This document shows positions 5,216-5,488 of a DNA stretch of 5,488 bases, piece after piece. Each line of letters opens with the position of its first letter. The first letter of the stretch is position 1. The notes below the pieces were generated by a model. It did not search any database, had not been told where the DNA came from, and saw only the letters and a program-made list of their open reading frames with translations. The position numbers were made by a program, and so were the translations under genes. The DNA comes from an uncultured Carnobacterium sp. Lineage in GTDB: Bacteria > Bacillota > Bacilli > Lactobacillales > Aerococcaceae. The stretch is taken from assembly GCA_905371865.1 (NCBI GenBank), contig CAJPNA010000102.1:1-5488 (forward strand), read 5' to 3'.

Positions 5216-5488
5216 TTTGCATTTCCTTTCTGTCTAGTTTTTTCTTCTACTGCTGACATTGAATTTGAGTTTAATGGATCTGAATAAATCACTTCATAGT
5301 TATCTGGACCATCTAATTTACGTTCAAAGTAGCGTAAAATACGAGTAATTGTAAATGTCATAATGAAGTAAATAATCAATGTTACAAAGAAAGTTTCAAA
5401 GTAACGGAAGTTTTGCCCTGATACTGTTTTTGTAGCAAAGTACAATTCTGAAACTGAAATTACGTTCAATACAGAAGTATCTTTGATG
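5212..5488 (-). CDS. Amino-acid ABC transporter permease, C-terminal part (cut by window edge)
   Basis: The frame stays open to the window edge, so the 91 visible residues are the C-terminus of a longer protein. A TTG at 5469 could be mistaken for a start, but the six codons before it read I-K-D-T-S-V, which continues the conserved (L)-K-D-T-S-L stretch after the EAA loop of PAAT permeases. The glutamate-leucine after V-I-S-V and the R-x-F-E region follow the same family pattern. One last membrane segment spans visible residues 32-51, followed by the basic R-I-L-R-Y-F-E-R-K-L that normally ends the protein. About 33 hydrophilic residues follow (from D-G-P-D to the stop), a longer tail than usual. 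It forms the membrane channel with the ATPase gene it overlaps by 4 bases. Confidence 0.9.
   Translation of the reverse strand, partial: IKDTSVLNVISVSELYFATKTVSGQNFRYFETFFVTLIIYFIMTFTITRILRYFERKLDGPDNYEVIYSDPLNSNSMSAVEEKTRQKGNAK

Noticed and set aside
5212..5469. A short independent gene starting at TTG 5469
   Set aside because: The frame continues upstream to the window edge with I-K-D-T-S, a conserved permease stretch, so this is the end of a truncated permease rather than a small protein.

Overview
The window is AT-rich DNA with very tight gene packing, purine-rich Shine-Dalgarno sequences and low-GC Gram-positive protein types. It looks like a chromosomal segment of a Bacillota species, probably Lactobacillales. 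A member of the Carnobacteriaceae such as Granulicatella is a guess from overall gene flavour only. All eight genes lie on the minus strand, so transcription runs from high to low coordinates.

Reading in the direction of transcription, the window opens inside a polar amino-acid ABC importer. The C-terminal part of its permease (5212-5488, cut by the window edge) overlaps by 4 bases the gene for its ATP-binding subunit (4478-5215). A strong intrinsic terminator (4430-4460) closes that unit. An extended -10 promoter (4461-4469) is packed against the terminator and appears to start the next operon inside the terminator's own 5' arm.

The second operon is tsaE (t6A tRNA modification ATPase), a GNAT acetyltransferase, mtnN (MTA/SAH nucleosidase), a Gfo/Idh/MocA oxidoreductase, murB (UDP-MurNAc synthesis) and a UPF0397-type ECF transporter S component. 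The first four are joined by an 8-base overlap or by gaps of 15 and 3 bases. A 34-base gap precedes murB and holds a plausible internal promoter (1736-1764). The ECF S gene follows murB after 15 bases and starts at GTG. The genes serve tRNA modification, thioether and adenine salvage, wall synthesis and vitamin-type uptake, so this looks like a housekeeping operon of convenience rather than one pathway.

Positions 1-240 hold no gene I can support. They contain a long, nearly continuous hairpin (154-217) just past the end of the ECF gene, probably the operon's 3' end, a small GC-rich hairpin (107-119), and very AT-rich sequence to the left edge.

I found no mobile element, CRISPR array, tRNA or rRNA, and no clear new system. 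The most interesting points are the promoter/terminator overlap ahead of tsaE with possible alternative leader pairings, the S component without its own ECF module, and the unusual 64-base hairpin.
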